Below are positions 42,858-51,562 of a stretch of 64,000 nt of DNA, one piece after another (the first letter of the stretch is position 1; the number at the start of each line of letters is the position of its first letter). Made by a program: the position numbers and the translations under genes. The notes beneath the pieces were generated by a model that saw nothing but the letters and a program-made list of their open reading frames with translations, ran no database searches and had not been told where the DNA came from. The stretch lies in NCBI RefSeq assembly GCF_028475105.1, contig NZ_CP116936.1, positions 4,029,501 to 4,093,500 on the forward strand, written 5' to 3'. The stretch is from Micromonospora sp. LH3U1. Its GTDB lineage: Bacteria > Actinomycetota > Actinomycetes > Mycobacteriales > Micromonosporaceae.

Positions 42858-44197
42858 CTACCCCGCGTAGAGCAGCAGCAGACCGGCGACGGTATACGCG
42901 ACCATCAGCGCCAGCAGCGGTAGCTGACCAGCGACCGCCCGGGCCCGGGGAAACAGGTACAGGGCGCGGTCGTGGGCGAGCAGCGTGCCGAGCAGGTGTC
43001 CGAGGATGATGACGGTGATCTGGAGGCTGGCCACCCCGGAGGGCGTGACCAGCCCGGTGTGCGGCTCCCAGCCGGCGGTGCCGAGCCAGTTGGCGCCGGT
43101 GCCCAGGGGGTCGGAGAGCAGCGCGATGGTGCGCTGGCCTTCCAGGATCAGCAGTGAGTAGTAGTGCGCCACCACGTAGCCCACCGCGATCGGCACGATC
43201 GAGTGGGCGATCTCGCCCGGCACTCCTCGGGCGTCGGCCGGGTCGGCGCGGCCGATGCGCGCCGCGCCCCGGTGGCGGCGAGGTACGCCACCGCGACGGC
43301 GGCGACGACGAGGATCAGCCCGGCGCTGCCGGTGACCGCCGGATGCAGGCCGTTCTCCTGGCTGAAGCGCAGCCAGCCCGGCGCGTTGGAAAGGCTGTCG
43401 TACATGGTCGAGCCGAGCAGCACGATCACCACGGCGACCAGCCCGGGGCGGGGCCGCAGCCCGGCGATCCCGTCGAGCGGGTTGCGCCACACCAGCACGC
43501 CGTCCGTGGCCCGGCCGATCGGGGCGAGCTGACCGATCAGGGCGCTGTACGCCTCGAACGGGTCGGCGCGGTCGAACCAGCCGGCGCCGAACAACGCCGC
43601 CCCGGCCAGCATGACCACCGCGTACGCGGCGAGCCAGGCGGTGATGACGGGCAGGGTGGCCCGTTCGGGTGCGACCAGTTCCAGCCAGACGAACCCGAAC
43701 AGGGTGGCGGCGGCCGGCCACATTCCCACGCCGGCCGGCAGCTCACGGACCCCATGGTCCGGGTCGCGCCGCGCTGTCAGCGCCGCGAGCAGGTGCACCG
43801 TCCGTAGCGGGTTGACCGCCCGCCAGACCGGGCCTAGCAGCAGCGACAGCGGTGCCAGCCCGACCCAGAGCAGCACGTAGAGCGCGCCGGCCGTCGGGTT
43901 GTCCGCAGTGTCCGGCCCACCCAGCAGGCCGAGGCAGAACCAGGCGGCGGCGAGCAGACCGAAGCCGCGCAGCACCCACCGACAGGTGGGTGCGTCGACG
44001 AGTCGGGCGAGCCATTGCGGCACGGGGCGGCCACCGGTCGCGTCCCGGTCGAGTCGGGGTTCGCGCCAGAGCAGACCGAGCGCGAGGAACGTGACGACGA
44101 GGGTCAGCGCGGCGGCGATGACGAGTTGCGGCAGCGTGATCGGCAGGTCCTGCCGGCCGCCGACGCCGTGTGCCAGCAGCGTGGGAGCGGCCGTCAT
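42858..44197 (-). pseudogene. Polytopic membrane protein of the copper cluster, frameshifted
   Basis: Read through, about 446 aa with 10-12 helices. The N-terminus LLAHGVGGRQDLPITLPQLV is characteristic of a family sometimes labelled fenitrothion hydrolase, but no hydrolase motif is apparent. The first three quarters (start 44197) and the end (IAHSIVPIAVGYVVAHYYSLLILEGQ to the stop at 42858) are in different frames. One added base in the C run at 43267-43270 joins them smoothly (ATGGAARIGRADPADAR). It starts 5 bp after the cupredoxin lipoprotein gene on the same strand, with copC divergent. A role in copper handling is inferred from context only. Confidence 0.75.
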
Positions 44198-44202
44198 GTC
44201 GC

Positions 44203-44679
44203 TCAGCGGACGACGAGCTGGAACAACACCAGCTCGGTTTCGTGCGTCTCGACCTCGAACAGCCCGGTCTTGTCGGCCCGGAACTCCACCGAGCCAGGCG
44301 TGCCGGCCGGAAGTCGAGCGCCCAGGTCGTACCCGTGTACGTGCAGTTCGTCGGACACGTCCGAGGTAACCGTGATCCGGACCAGTTGCCCCTTACTCAC
44401 GGTGACCCGTCCGGTCGGCGGATCGACCCGCCGCTTCGCGATCGTCACGATGATTTCCTTGTCCACGGCCGGGGTGCTGGCGGTGGCGCTGGGTGTCGAG
44501 CTGGTTGTCGGAGTCGACGCGGTGGCGGTGGCGCTCGGCGGCGCGGCGGACGTCGGCGTCGTCGAGGGGCTGGCCACGGAGGGGTCGTCGTCCTGCCCGC
44601 AACCCGTGACGAGCAGGGCGGCGAGGACGCTGGCGGCGAGGGCGGCGGAGGTGCGGAGGGCGGGGGTACGGACGAACAC
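44203..44679 (-). CDS. Cupredoxin-like lipoprotein
   Basis: A 158-aa protein from the GTG with GGAG upstream. The lipoprotein signal has the lipobox LLVTG-C, then a 45-residue Ser/Thr/Pro linker. The C-terminal 90-residue beta-sandwich is EfeO/cupredoxin-like, with LHVHGYDLG and a terminal HETELVLFQLVV providing possible metal-binding His residues. It lacks the full type 1 copper set (no Cys near the C-terminus), so it may be a Cu(I)/Cu(II) chaperone rather than an electron carrier. Coupled to the membrane protein gene; divergent from copC. Confidence 0.85.
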   Translation of the reverse strand: MFVRTPALRTSAALAASVLAALLVTGCGQDDDPSVASPSTTPTSAAPPSATATASTPTTSSTPSATASTPAVDKEIIVTIAKRRVDPPTGRVTVSKGQLVRITVTSDVSDELHVHGYDLGARLPAGTPGSVEFRADKTGLFEVETHETELVLFQLVVR

Positions 44680-44782
44680 GGGCGGACTCCGAACGACGCG
44701 AGGGGGACGGGTGTCGAGTTGATCGTCGGGGAGGAGAACTCTACGTCTTGTTCGGCGGCGGGGAAATGACCATGATGAACGG

Positions 44783-45655
44783 ATGCAATCGAGGCTGGTC
44801 ACTGCGCGTAACGTCCTGAGCCGCACCATGGCGGCACTGGCCGCGACGCTGGTGGTGTCGCTGTTGCTGCCCGTCGCTCCGGCGTCCGCGCACGGGCAGT
44901 TGGCGACGTCCACCCCGTTGACCGGCACCGTGGTTCGCGAGCCTCTGACGCAGGTGGGGTTGTACTTCACCGAGAAGCCGGCCTCGAACGCCCACTTCAC
45001 CATCACCGGGCCGAACGGGTCGCGAGTGGACAGCGGCTGGTCGTACGGCGAGCCGAAGCGGCTGGACAAGCCGGTCCAGGAGTACTTCATGGTCAACGGC
45101 GTGTTCGAGCCGCGGCTGTACCACACTGGCTTCCCGGCCATGGTGACCGTCGCGCACTGGCCGGCGAAGGGCCGCTACACCGCCACCTACCTCTCCGCGG
45201 CCTCCGATGGTGAAGCGGTGCGAGGCAACGTCACCTTCGATTACCAGGGGCCGAGCACGGCCGCGCCGGCCGGTTGGTCGGCGCCGACAACGGGGCCGGA
45301 TGCGGCACTGCTCGCCCAGGTCGAGGGCACGGCGTCGGCGAGCCCGGGCGCGGCTGCCAGCCCGGCGGGCGTTACCGACGCCCCGGCGAACGATCCAGCC
45401 GGTGCCACGGAGAAGAAGCAGGGTGGTGGGTTCCCGGCCTGGTTGGTGCCGCTCCTGCTCGTCGTCGTGGTCGCCGCGATCGTGCTGGTGGCGGCTCGCC
45501 GTCGACCCGCCGCGCGCGGAGCCTCCGCCCCGGGCCGCCGGCCCTCCGGCTCAGGCTCGGCAGGCAAGGCCGGTTCCCCGGCCCGCAAGTCCGCCAGCCC
45601 CACCCGTAAACCCGGCAATCGCGCCGGTGGTCCGGCCCGGCGCGGACGGCGATAG
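44783..45655 (+). CDS. copC: CopC-domain copper-binding membrane-anchored protein
   Basis: A 290-aa protein. The signal peptide ends in PASA, exposing the mature N-terminus HGQLATSTPLTG, the copper-ligating His expected for CopC. The CopC beta-barrel (about 37-155) includes VGLYFTEKPASNAHFTITGPNG and VTVAHWPAKGRYTATYLSAASDGE. A flexible Pro/Ala/Thr-rich linker, one transmembrane helix (AWLVPLLLVVVVAAIVLVAA) and a 65-residue Arg/Pro/Ser tail follow. It binds copper outside the membrane. The partner is presumably the divergent polytopic protein. Confidence 0.9.
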   Translation: MQSRLVTARNVLSRTMAALAATLVVSLLLPVAPASAHGQLATSTPLTGTVVREPLTQVGLYFTEKPASNAHFTITGPNGSRVDSGWSYGEPKRLDKPVQEYFMVNGVFEPRLYHTGFPAMVTVAHWPAKGRYTATYLSAASDGEAVRGNVTFDYQGPSTAAPAGWSAPTTGPDAALLAQVEGTASASPGAAASPAGVTDAPANDPAGATEKKQGGGFPAWLVPLLLVVVVAAIVLVAARRRPAARGASAPGRRPSGSGSAGKAGSPARKSASPTRKPGNRAGGPARRGRR

Positions 45656-45900
45656 GTCCGCCGAAGCCGGCATTTTCCGCGTACCACCACGAACTTTCGC
45701 ACGAACATCGGGAACTTTTGATGTATCGACGCGAAGCCATGGACAGTCCAATCGAAACACCCTAATGTCTCGACCCATCAACCCGGTGTTTCCGCAACGT
45801 CACTCGTCGGCGTCGAGGACGTTTCGGACCCGGGCCGGCGGCCACCCCCACCCCTGCTCCGCGCCGGCCGTCGGACACTCCGCTCCCTTCTGGAGGAACG

Positions 45901-48306
45901 ATGGGCACACGCCTGCAACGCCGACTCCGCAGTCCAATCCTGGGTGCGCTGGCACTCGTCCTCACCGCCGGATTCTGGACCGCCCCGGCCACCGCCGCTC
46001 CCGCACAGGAACCGGGCGTCACGCTGCGCGTCTTCGACGTGCAGGTGCCGCTCTCCGAGATCTGCACACTCAAGCCCGCGCAGACCCCGAACGTGGACAA
46101 GCTGATGTCGACGATCAACTGGACGTCGACCGCCGACTTCGGCTTCGACAACTACTTCGTCTCGCAGGTGCTCGGCAACATCACCACCACCCAGGCCGGC
46201 AGCTACACCTTCCGGCTCAGCAGCGACGACGGATCCAAGCTGTCGATCGACAACGCCGTGGTGATCAACCACGACGGTCTGCACGGTGCGACCCCGCCCA
46301 AGGAGGGCACCGTCACCCTCACCGCCGGCCTGCATGCGCTGCGCATCGATCACTTCGAGCGCGACGGCGGGCAGCAGATCACCCTCGAATGGAAGACGCC
46401 CGGCTCGTCGTCCTTCGTGGTCGTACCGAACTCGGCACTGAGCACCGACGCCGGCGTGGTCCGGGTGACCGCACCCGGCCGCAAGGAGTGCGAAGGGATC
46501 GCCGACTCACCCGGCGACGGCCTACCGCTGACCACCGTGCACCCCGGCTACACGCTGACCAACCTGCGGCCCACCGGCTTCCAGCCGAAGGTCACCGGCA
46601 TGGACTGGCTGGCCGACGGCCGCCTGGTCATCTGCACCTGGGGCGGCAGCGACCAGTCCGGCACCTCCCAGGACGGCGAGGTCTGGATCCTCGGCAACAC
46701 CGGCGGGTCGACAAGTCCGGGAAACGTCACCACCAAGAAGATCGCCGGCGGCCTGAAGGAGCCGATGGGGCTGAAGGTCGTCGACGGGGTGGTCTACGTC
46801 TCGGAGAAGCAGCGGCTGACCCGGCTGGTGAACACCGGCGGCGACGAGGTGGCCGAGCGCCTGGACACCGTCGCCACCTGGCCGTACGGCGGCAACTTCC
46901 ACGAGTTCGCGTTCGGCCTGCTCTACCAGGACGGGTTCTTCTACGTGAACCTGTCGGTGTCGATCAACTCCGGCGGCGCCACCACCAACCCGCAGCCCGC
47001 CGCCAACCGGGGCAGCACCCTCAAGATCAACAAGGACACCGGCGCGGTCAGCTACGTCGCTGGCGGCCTGCGTACCCCGCACGGCATCGGCTGGGGCCCC
47101 GAGGGCGGCATCTTCGTCACCGACAACCAGGGCGGCTGGCTGCCCTCGTCGAAGCTCGTGCACATCAAGCAGGGCCGGTTCTTCAACCACTACACGAACC
47201 CGGCCGGCCCGTTCGACGCCAACCCGGTCACCCCACCGGTGCTCTGGATGCCACAGAACGAGATCGCCAACTCGCCCAGCACCCCGCTGTACCTGACCAG
47301 CGGCCGATACGCCGGCCAGTTCGTCATCGGTGACGTGACGTACGGCGGCCTCCAACGGGCGAATGTGGAGAAGGTCAACGGCGAGTACCAGGGCGCCCTG
47401 TTCCGGCTCACCCAGGGCCTGGAGGCGGGCGTCTCCGAGGTCAACATCGGCCCGGACGGCGCGATCTACGTCGGCGGGCTCGGCGCGGGCGGCAACTGGG
47501 GCCAGACCGGCAAGCTGTCGTACGGCCTGCAGAAGCTCACCCCGAACAGCACCACCGCGTTCGAGATGCTCGCCATGCGGGCCACCACGGCCGGGTTCGA
47601 GGTGGAGTACACCCAGCCGGTCTCGACGGAAACCGCCGCCAACCTGGCCGCGCACTACAAGGTCAAGCAGTGGCGGTACCAGGCGACGGCCAGCTACGGC
47701 GGCCCGAAGATCGACGAGGAGACGCTGACCGTCACCTCGGCCACCCTCTCGGCGGACGGGAAGAAGGTCACCCTCGCGGTGGCCGGTCGCAAGGCCGGGC
47801 GGGTCGTCCACCTGCGCTCCCCTCGCCCGTTCACCTCCACCAGCGGCCAGTCACTGTGGAGCACCGAGGCGTGGTACACGCTCAACTCGATCCCGGGTAG
47901 CCCTCCCCCGCCGACCAGCGGGACCATCACCGGGGTGGGCGGCAAGTGCCTGGACGTCGACAACGCCGGCACCGCCGACGGCACGAAGATCCAGCTCTGG
48001 ACCTGCAACGGCACCGGCGCGCAGTCGTGGACCCGGGTCGGCGAGACGTACCGGGTGCTGGGCAAGTGCCTGGACGTGGACAACGGCGGCACCGCCAACG
48101 GCACGAAGGTTCAGCTCTGGACCTGCAACGGCACCGGCGCGCAGGTCTGGCAGCCGCAGACCGACGGGTCGATCCGTAATCCGCAGTCCGGCAAGGTCCT
48201 GGAAGCCGCCGGCGGTGGCACCGCCGACGGCACACAGATCCAGCTCGGCACGTACGCGGGCGGCACCCACCAGAAGTGGGTGGTCAGTAGCGGGGTAACC
48301 GGCTGA
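45901..48306 (+). CDS. Secreted PA14-sugar dehydrogenase-like beta-propeller-ricin B protein
   Basis: An 801-aa protein. Signal peptide at about residues 1-32; PA14 domain (about 45-190: ADFGFDNYFVSQVLGNITTTQAGSYTFRLSSDDGSKLSID); glucose/sorbosone-dehydrogenase-like six-bladed propeller (about 200-560: GMDWLADGRLVICTWGG, LRTPHGIGWGPEGGIFVTDNQG); linker; ricin B-type beta-trefoil (about 680-800: GGKCLDVDNAGTADGTKIQLWTCNG). GGAGG precedes the ATG. The PA14 and lectin modules suggest polysaccharide targeting. PQQ dependence is typical of the propeller family but not provable here. Confidence 0.88.
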   Translation: MGTRLQRRLRSPILGALALVLTAGFWTAPATAAPAQEPGVTLRVFDVQVPLSEICTLKPAQTPNVDKLMSTINWTSTADFGFDNYFVSQVLGNITTTQAGSYTFRLSSDDGSKLSIDNAVVINHDGLHGATPPKEGTVTLTAGLHALRIDHFERDGGQQITLEWKTPGSSSFVVVPNSALSTDAGVVRVTAPGRKECEGIADSPGDGLPLTTVHPGYTLTNLRPTGFQPKVTGMDWLADGRLVICTWGGSDQSGTSQDGEVWILGNTGGSTSPGNVTTKKIAGGLKEPMGLKVVDGVVYVSEKQRLTRLVNTGGDEVAERLDTVATWPYGGNFHEFAFGLLYQDGFFYVNLSVSINSGGATTNPQPAANRGSTLKINKDTGAVSYVAGGLRTPHGIGWGPEGGIFVTDNQGGWLPSSKLVHIKQGRFFNHYTNPAGPFDANPVTPPVLWMPQNEIANSPSTPLYLTSGRYAGQFVIGDVTYGGLQRANVEKVNGEYQGALFRLTQGLEAGVSEVNIGPDGAIYVGGLGAGGNWGQTGKLSYGLQKLTPNSTTAFEMLAMRATTAGFEVEYTQPVSTETAANLAAHYKVKQWRYQATASYGGPKIDEETLTVTSATLSADGKKVTLAVAGRKAGRVVHLRSPRPFTSTSGQSLWSTEAWYTLNSIPGSPPPPTSGTITGVGGKCLDVDNAGTADGTKIQLWTCNGTGAQSWTRVGETYRVLGKCLDVDNGGTANGTKVQLWTCNGTGAQVWQPQTDGSIRNPQSGKVLEAAGGGTADGTQIQLGTYAGGTHQKWVVSSGVTG
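47941..48144 (+). repeat. Two 84-bp direct repeats within the ricin domain
   Basis: Positions 47941-48024 and 48061-48144 match at about 79 of 84 bases with a 120-bp period. They encode two trefoil subdomains. Such recent similarity at DNA level points to gene conversion or a young duplication. Confidence 0.8.
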
Positions 48307-48316
48307 CGTTGCACGA

Positions 48317-48349
48317 GGGCGTGGTCTGACCGCTGGTCAGGCCACGCCC
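48317..48349 (+). terminator. Hairpin terminator
   Basis: Stem GGGCGTGG-TCTGACC with complement GGTCAG-GCCACGCCC around GCT, 10 bp after the large secreted protein gene and before the convergent DUF2267 gene. Confidence 0.75.
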
Positions 48350-48392
48350 CGGCACGACAGGTCGTGGAAAGACAGATCGGTGAAGACGCCGG

Positions 48393-48779
48393 TCAGGGGC
48401 CGTGCGGCAGCGGTTGTGCCAGCGCCCGCAGGTCCGCCGGGAGTTGGGCCAGCGCGTCCTCGAACTCCCGATGCCCGACCACCCGGTGCATCGTCTGGAG
48501 GACGGCCCGGGTGCCCCGCTCGGCGGCGGTGCGGTCGATCCCGGCGCGGTCGGCCACCCGGCGCAGGAACTCGTCGTAGCCGAACGCTTCCGGCGGCTCC
48601 GCGGCCTTGACCAGCAGCGGGCCCAGCTCGTCGGCCAGGTGGGGGGCCAACGCGCCCGCCTCACCGCCGCTGAGCCGCTCGGTGAGGGTCCGCAGAACGG
48701 CCTCGGTCAGTGGGCGCGCCTGCTCCGGCGGCACGCCCGCCCGTGCCGCAACCTTGTCGACGAACGTCAGCTCGGCCAT
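48393..48779 (-). CDS. DUF2267 family protein
   Basis: A 128-aa all-helical cytoplasmic protein with the two-repeat layout of DUF2267 (ARPLTEAVLRTLTERLSGGEAGALAPHLADELGPLL, then RAVLQTMHRVVGHREFEDALAQLPADL). The first repeat segment, with leucine-rich helices ending in a Pro-His-Leu turn, is the family hallmark. The function is unknown. It stands alone between two rightward units. Confidence 0.85.
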   Translation of the reverse strand: MAELTFVDKVAARAGVPPEQARPLTEAVLRTLTERLSGGEAGALAPHLADELGPLLVKAAEPPEAFGYDEFLRRVADRAGIDRTAAERGTRAVLQTMHRVVGHREFEDALAQLPADLRALAQPLPHGP

Positions 48780-48958
48780 GCCCCCGCCCTTCGTTCCGGA
48801 AACGCGTGGCTACCCGGGCCCACCGGCAGCAAACCCGGCAGCCGGAGCGGGATGGGTCTGTTGGTTGCTCCGCGCGGTGGCGTCCCGTTCTCGTACGGTG
48901 AGGTCGGACCGGGAACCCGGCGGCTGCCCGACGGCGGCCCGCGCCGCAGGAGGAGCAG

Positions 48959-49291
48959 ATGGCGGTCGACCTGCCCGACGTGATCGACCGGTACTTCCGG
49001 GCCAGCAACGACCGGGATCTGGATGCCTTCGTCGCCTGTTTCGCGGACACCGCGAGCGTTGCCGACGAGGCCCGGCTGTACGACGGACGGGCCTCGATCC
49101 GCGCCTGGCGGCAGAAGACGATGGATGCCTACGCGTACACCGCCGAGCCGGTCCGTGTCACACCGCAGGCGGGCGACTCGTACCTGGTCCTCACCCGGGT
49201 GTCCGGTGACTTTCCCGGCAGTCCGATCGAGCTGCGGTACCGGTTCACGCTGCGCGACGACGTGATCGGCGCCCTGGACATCCGCCCGTAG
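48959..49291 (+). CDS. SnoaL/NTF2-like protein
   Basis: A 110-aa single-domain protein of the NTF2-like fold: DVIDRYFRASNDRDLDAFVACFADTASVADEARLYDGRASIRAW, followed by a beta-sheet ending in RYRFTLRDDVIGALDI. AGGAGGAG precedes the ATG. Family members are isomerases, cyclases or ligand carriers. This one precedes an SDR remnant by 33 bp, a pairing that is common (SDR plus NTF2-like protein). Confidence 0.85.
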   Translation: MAVDLPDVIDRYFRASNDRDLDAFVACFADTASVADEARLYDGRASIRAWRQKTMDAYAYTAEPVRVTPQAGDSYLVLTRVSGDFPGSPIELRYRFTLRDDVIGALDIRP

Positions 49292-49324
49292 CAGCGGTTG
49301 ACCCACCGAAGCGGAGGCGACCTC

Positions 49325-49441
49325 GTGCCACGAGTCTGGCTCATCACCGGATGTTCCCGCGGCCTCGGCCGAGCCCTCGCCGCGTCGGACGCGCGCTGGC
49401 GGGAGCTGAGCGAGTCCATTACCTTCGACGCAGCTCCCTGA
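49325..49441 (+). pseudogene. Internally deleted short-chain dehydrogenase remnant (38 codons)
   Basis: A GTG with GGAGG upstream begins VPRVWLITGCSRGLGRALA, a typical SDR cofactor-binding start (TGxxxGxG). It jumps in frame to SDARWRELSESITFDAAP and a stop, which looks like the last residues of an SDR. About 230 internal residues, including the Ser-Tyr-Lys catalytic set, are missing, so it cannot be an active enzyme. It lies between two NTF2-like genes and keeps an open frame and start signal. Confidence 0.7.
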
Positions 49442-49466
49442 CCCCCCGGAAACGGAGGACGGCACG

Positions 49467-49844
49467 ATGCCGGACAGCGCACGCGAGGCAGAGCTGCTGG
49501 ATGCCGAGCGCACTCTGCAGGCGGCCCAGCGGGCCGGCGACGTCGCCGCCCTCGACCAACTGCTCATCGACCAGCTGATCGCCATCGGCCCGGACGGCCG
49601 TGTGCAAACCAAGCAGGAGGACCTGGCCGCGCACCGGGACCGCCGCTCCGTGGTGGAGGAACTGGTCGAGGAGGAGCTGGACCTGCTCGTCGTCGGGTCC
49701 ACCGGGGTGACCTTCTTCCTGGGCCGGGTGGCCGGCGTGTTCGAGGGGGCCGCGTTCGCGGCGCGCCTGCGCTACACCCGGACCTGGGTCCACGACGACT
49801 CGCACGGCTGGCGGGTCCTGGCCGCGCACATCAGCCCGGCCTGA
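49467..49844 (+). CDS. DUF4440/NTF2-like protein
   Basis: A 125-aa protein with the DUF4440 pattern AERTLQAAQRAGDVAALDQLLIDQLIAIGPDGRVQTKQEDLAAHR and a final beta-strand YTRTWVHDDSHGWRVLAAHIS. It is a cone-shaped NTF2 fold with a likely small-molecule pocket; the function is unknown. It follows the SDR remnant by 25 bp in the same direction. Confidence 0.85.
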   Translation: MPDSAREAELLDAERTLQAAQRAGDVAALDQLLIDQLIAIGPDGRVQTKQEDLAAHRDRRSVVEELVEEELDLLVVGSTGVTFFLGRVAGVFEGAAFAARLRYTRTWVHDDSHGWRVLAAHISPA

Positions 49845-50036
49845 CCGCCGTCTCCGCCAGCCTGGCCGCCACCACCAGGTCGTTGAGCTGAGCCGACCCG
49901 GCGGGTTGCTCGGGCAGCCGGGTGTCCTGTTGCGCCTGATCGAGCCGTACCGCCAACACGGCGAGGTCACGGTCGAGGACCGAGCCGGCGACGAGGTCGT
50001 CGATGCCGGCCGGCAGGCCCGCAGCCTCCCAGGCCG
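49831..50036 (-). pseudogene. C-terminal remnant of a second nucleotidyltransferase
   Basis: An open frame (reading ...GIDDLVAGSVLDRDLAVLAVRLDQA...RLPEQPAGSAQLNDLVVAARLAE) ends at 49831. Its end resembles the C-terminal pattern of the intact RlaP-like neighbour (SPLPDRPDEQRVEQWLFSVRDR). The neighbour's gene stops at 50037, just before this piece. I read it as the tail of a tandem paralogue that lost its N-terminal catalytic part. The evidence is only this weak similarity. Confidence 0.35.
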
Positions 50037-50735
50037 TCACGCCGAACACCGCACGGAACGGTCCCGGACCGAGAACAACCACTGCTCGACCCTCTGCTCG
50101 TCGGGCCGGTCGGGCAACGGGCTGGTGGCGAGGTCCGCCGTCATCCGGCTCACCAGCCGGTCCCGCCAGGCGACGATCTCGTCCCAGGGCACCGCACCGG
50201 CCTTGACCGCCAGCAGACGGTCCCGATCGGCGCCCACGTCCAGCACCAGGCGACCGGTGCGGACCAGGTCACCCCCGGCGGTCAGCAGCCGGACCAGGTG
50301 CATCACGTGCCGCCACACCGGAACGCCGGAACGAGCGATCCCGCGCTCGGCCTTGCCGAACTGGGCAGTGGCGTACCGCAGGTAGGTGTCGGCCACCCGC
50401 CGGGACAGGAAGGCCGGCGCGAGCGCCCGAAGCTCCGCACCCAGTGGGGTGCACGTCTCGACCAGCGGCGAGTGCAGCACTTCCAGGACCGTGGGGTTCG
50501 CCGCCAGCCCCAGCACGCAGACCCGCTCCACCTCCCACCGCATCTGCTCTGGGAGCGGCCCCTCGTGATGCCACGCGGGTTTCCGCAGCCCCCAGAACGC
50601 CGAGGCCGGCAGGGCGTACACCCCACGTCGGTCGGTGTCCGAGGCTGCACCGGACAACCCGAACGCGCGGGAGCCCACGACCACCTGCAGGATCGTCCGG
50701 TCGTCGACCAGCTGATCCGTCAGCGCATGCTCCAT
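50037..50735 (-). CDS. RlaP-like (DNA polymerase beta superfamily) nucleotidyltransferase
   Basis: A 232-aa protein starting at MEHALTDQLVDD. The catalytic signature is VVVGSRAFGLSGAASDTDRRGVYALP (GSxxFGL...SDxD). The helical C-terminal part has NPTVLEVLHSPLV, YLRYATAQFGKAERG and MHLVRLLTAGGDLVRTGRL, where the family (nuc-transf, RNA-ligase-associated) is well conserved. Family members are linked to RNA repair. No RNA ligase is visible here. The sequence ends naturally at the family C-terminus. Confidence 0.85.
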   Translation of the reverse strand: MEHALTDQLVDDRTILQVVVGSRAFGLSGAASDTDRRGVYALPASAFWGLRKPAWHHEGPLPEQMRWEVERVCVLGLAANPTVLEVLHSPLVETCTPLGAELRALAPAFLSRRVADTYLRYATAQFGKAERGIARSGVPVWRHVMHLVRLLTAGGDLVRTGRLVLDVGADRDRLLAVKAGAVPWDEIVAWRDRLVSRMTADLATSPLPDRPDEQRVEQWLFSVRDRSVRCSA

Positions 50736-50830
50736 TGCCGCCTCCCCCGAGCGCTGCGTTGGCCGCCCCGACCCTGGCGGTGTCCGGTGCACACCATGCC
50801 TGTTCCGGGGGCCAACGTCGAGCCCTTTCC

Positions 50831-51310
50831 TCAGCTCACGACGGCATCGACCGGGCCGACGCGCAGGGTGCCGTCGTTGAGTGGCGTGCAGCGGATACCA
50901 CCCGTGGTGCGCAGCGCCTTCCACGCCCCCGGGCCGACGGTGACGTCCATCCAGGCGCAGGGCCGGGCCGCCCGGTTGACCCGCAGACTGACCGGGCCGT
51001 CTCCGGTGTCCAGGATCAGCACTCTGCCGATCAACTCGTCCACGGCGATGCCGGTGGTGAGGATGTTGCGTCGGACCTGCGCCAAGCCGACGCCGACCGG
51101 CAGCGACTCCTGCGCGATGACCGTGACGCTGGCGTCGCGGTGCGCCTGCTGGCCGAAGTACCGGTCGCCGACGATGCCGAGGCCGGCCCGGATCTGGACC
51201 ACGTCGACCAACTCGCCGGGCAGGGCCGGCGCCGGGCCGTCGGCGGGCCGGCCCTGGAAGCGGTGTACGGGCGAGGCCAGCAACTCGACGATATCCGGCA
51301 TAGCAGGCAT
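50831..51310 (-). CDS. MOSC-domain protein
   Basis: A 159-aa stand-alone MOSC protein. It has the GIVGDRYFG segment, VRRNILTTGIAVDELIGR (the conserved Arg-Arg-Asn-hydrophobic motif) and RPCAWMDVTVGPG with the conserved Cys that is thought to bind the molybdenum-cofactor sulfur. These domains carry sulfur or bind Moco. A link with the Mo-oxidoreductase at 8135 is possible but not supported by position. Confidence 0.85.
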   Translation of the reverse strand: MPAMPDIVELLASPVHRFQGRPADGPAPALPGELVDVVQIRAGLGIVGDRYFGQQAHRDASVTVIAQESLPVGVGLAQVRRNILTTGIAVDELIGRVLILDTGDGPVSLRVNRAARPCAWMDVTVGPGAWKALRTTGGIRCTPLNDGTLRVGPVDAVVS

Positions 51311-51562
51311 TCTACGAACCGGACAGGGTCCTCCGGGGCAGCGGGCCGAGCTGACGGCTTTCCAGGATCACGGCGGACGGGCCGCGGCCCGCGCGATGGG
51401 CAACCGGCGGTGTCCGGTCGGATGCGGACCGCACCGCCCACTACTGAGCAGACCGTAGAGGATCTCACCGGCCGGGACAACAGTCGATCCGGGAGCGCGG
51501 CGGCCCGCGTCTGGGTACCGGTGCTCATTCCGCTTCCGCGCGACCCGGGGCATGATCACCGG

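Noticed and set aside
45207..47333. 708-codon frame overlapping copC and the secreted propeller gene
   Set aside because: Alternate-frame shadow with Arg/His-rich composition; the true frames have signal peptides and domains.
50831..51310. MOSC protein as a dedicated partner of the Mo-oxidoreductase at 8135
   Set aside because: The genes are 41 kb apart with no shared control element, so the link would be speculation.
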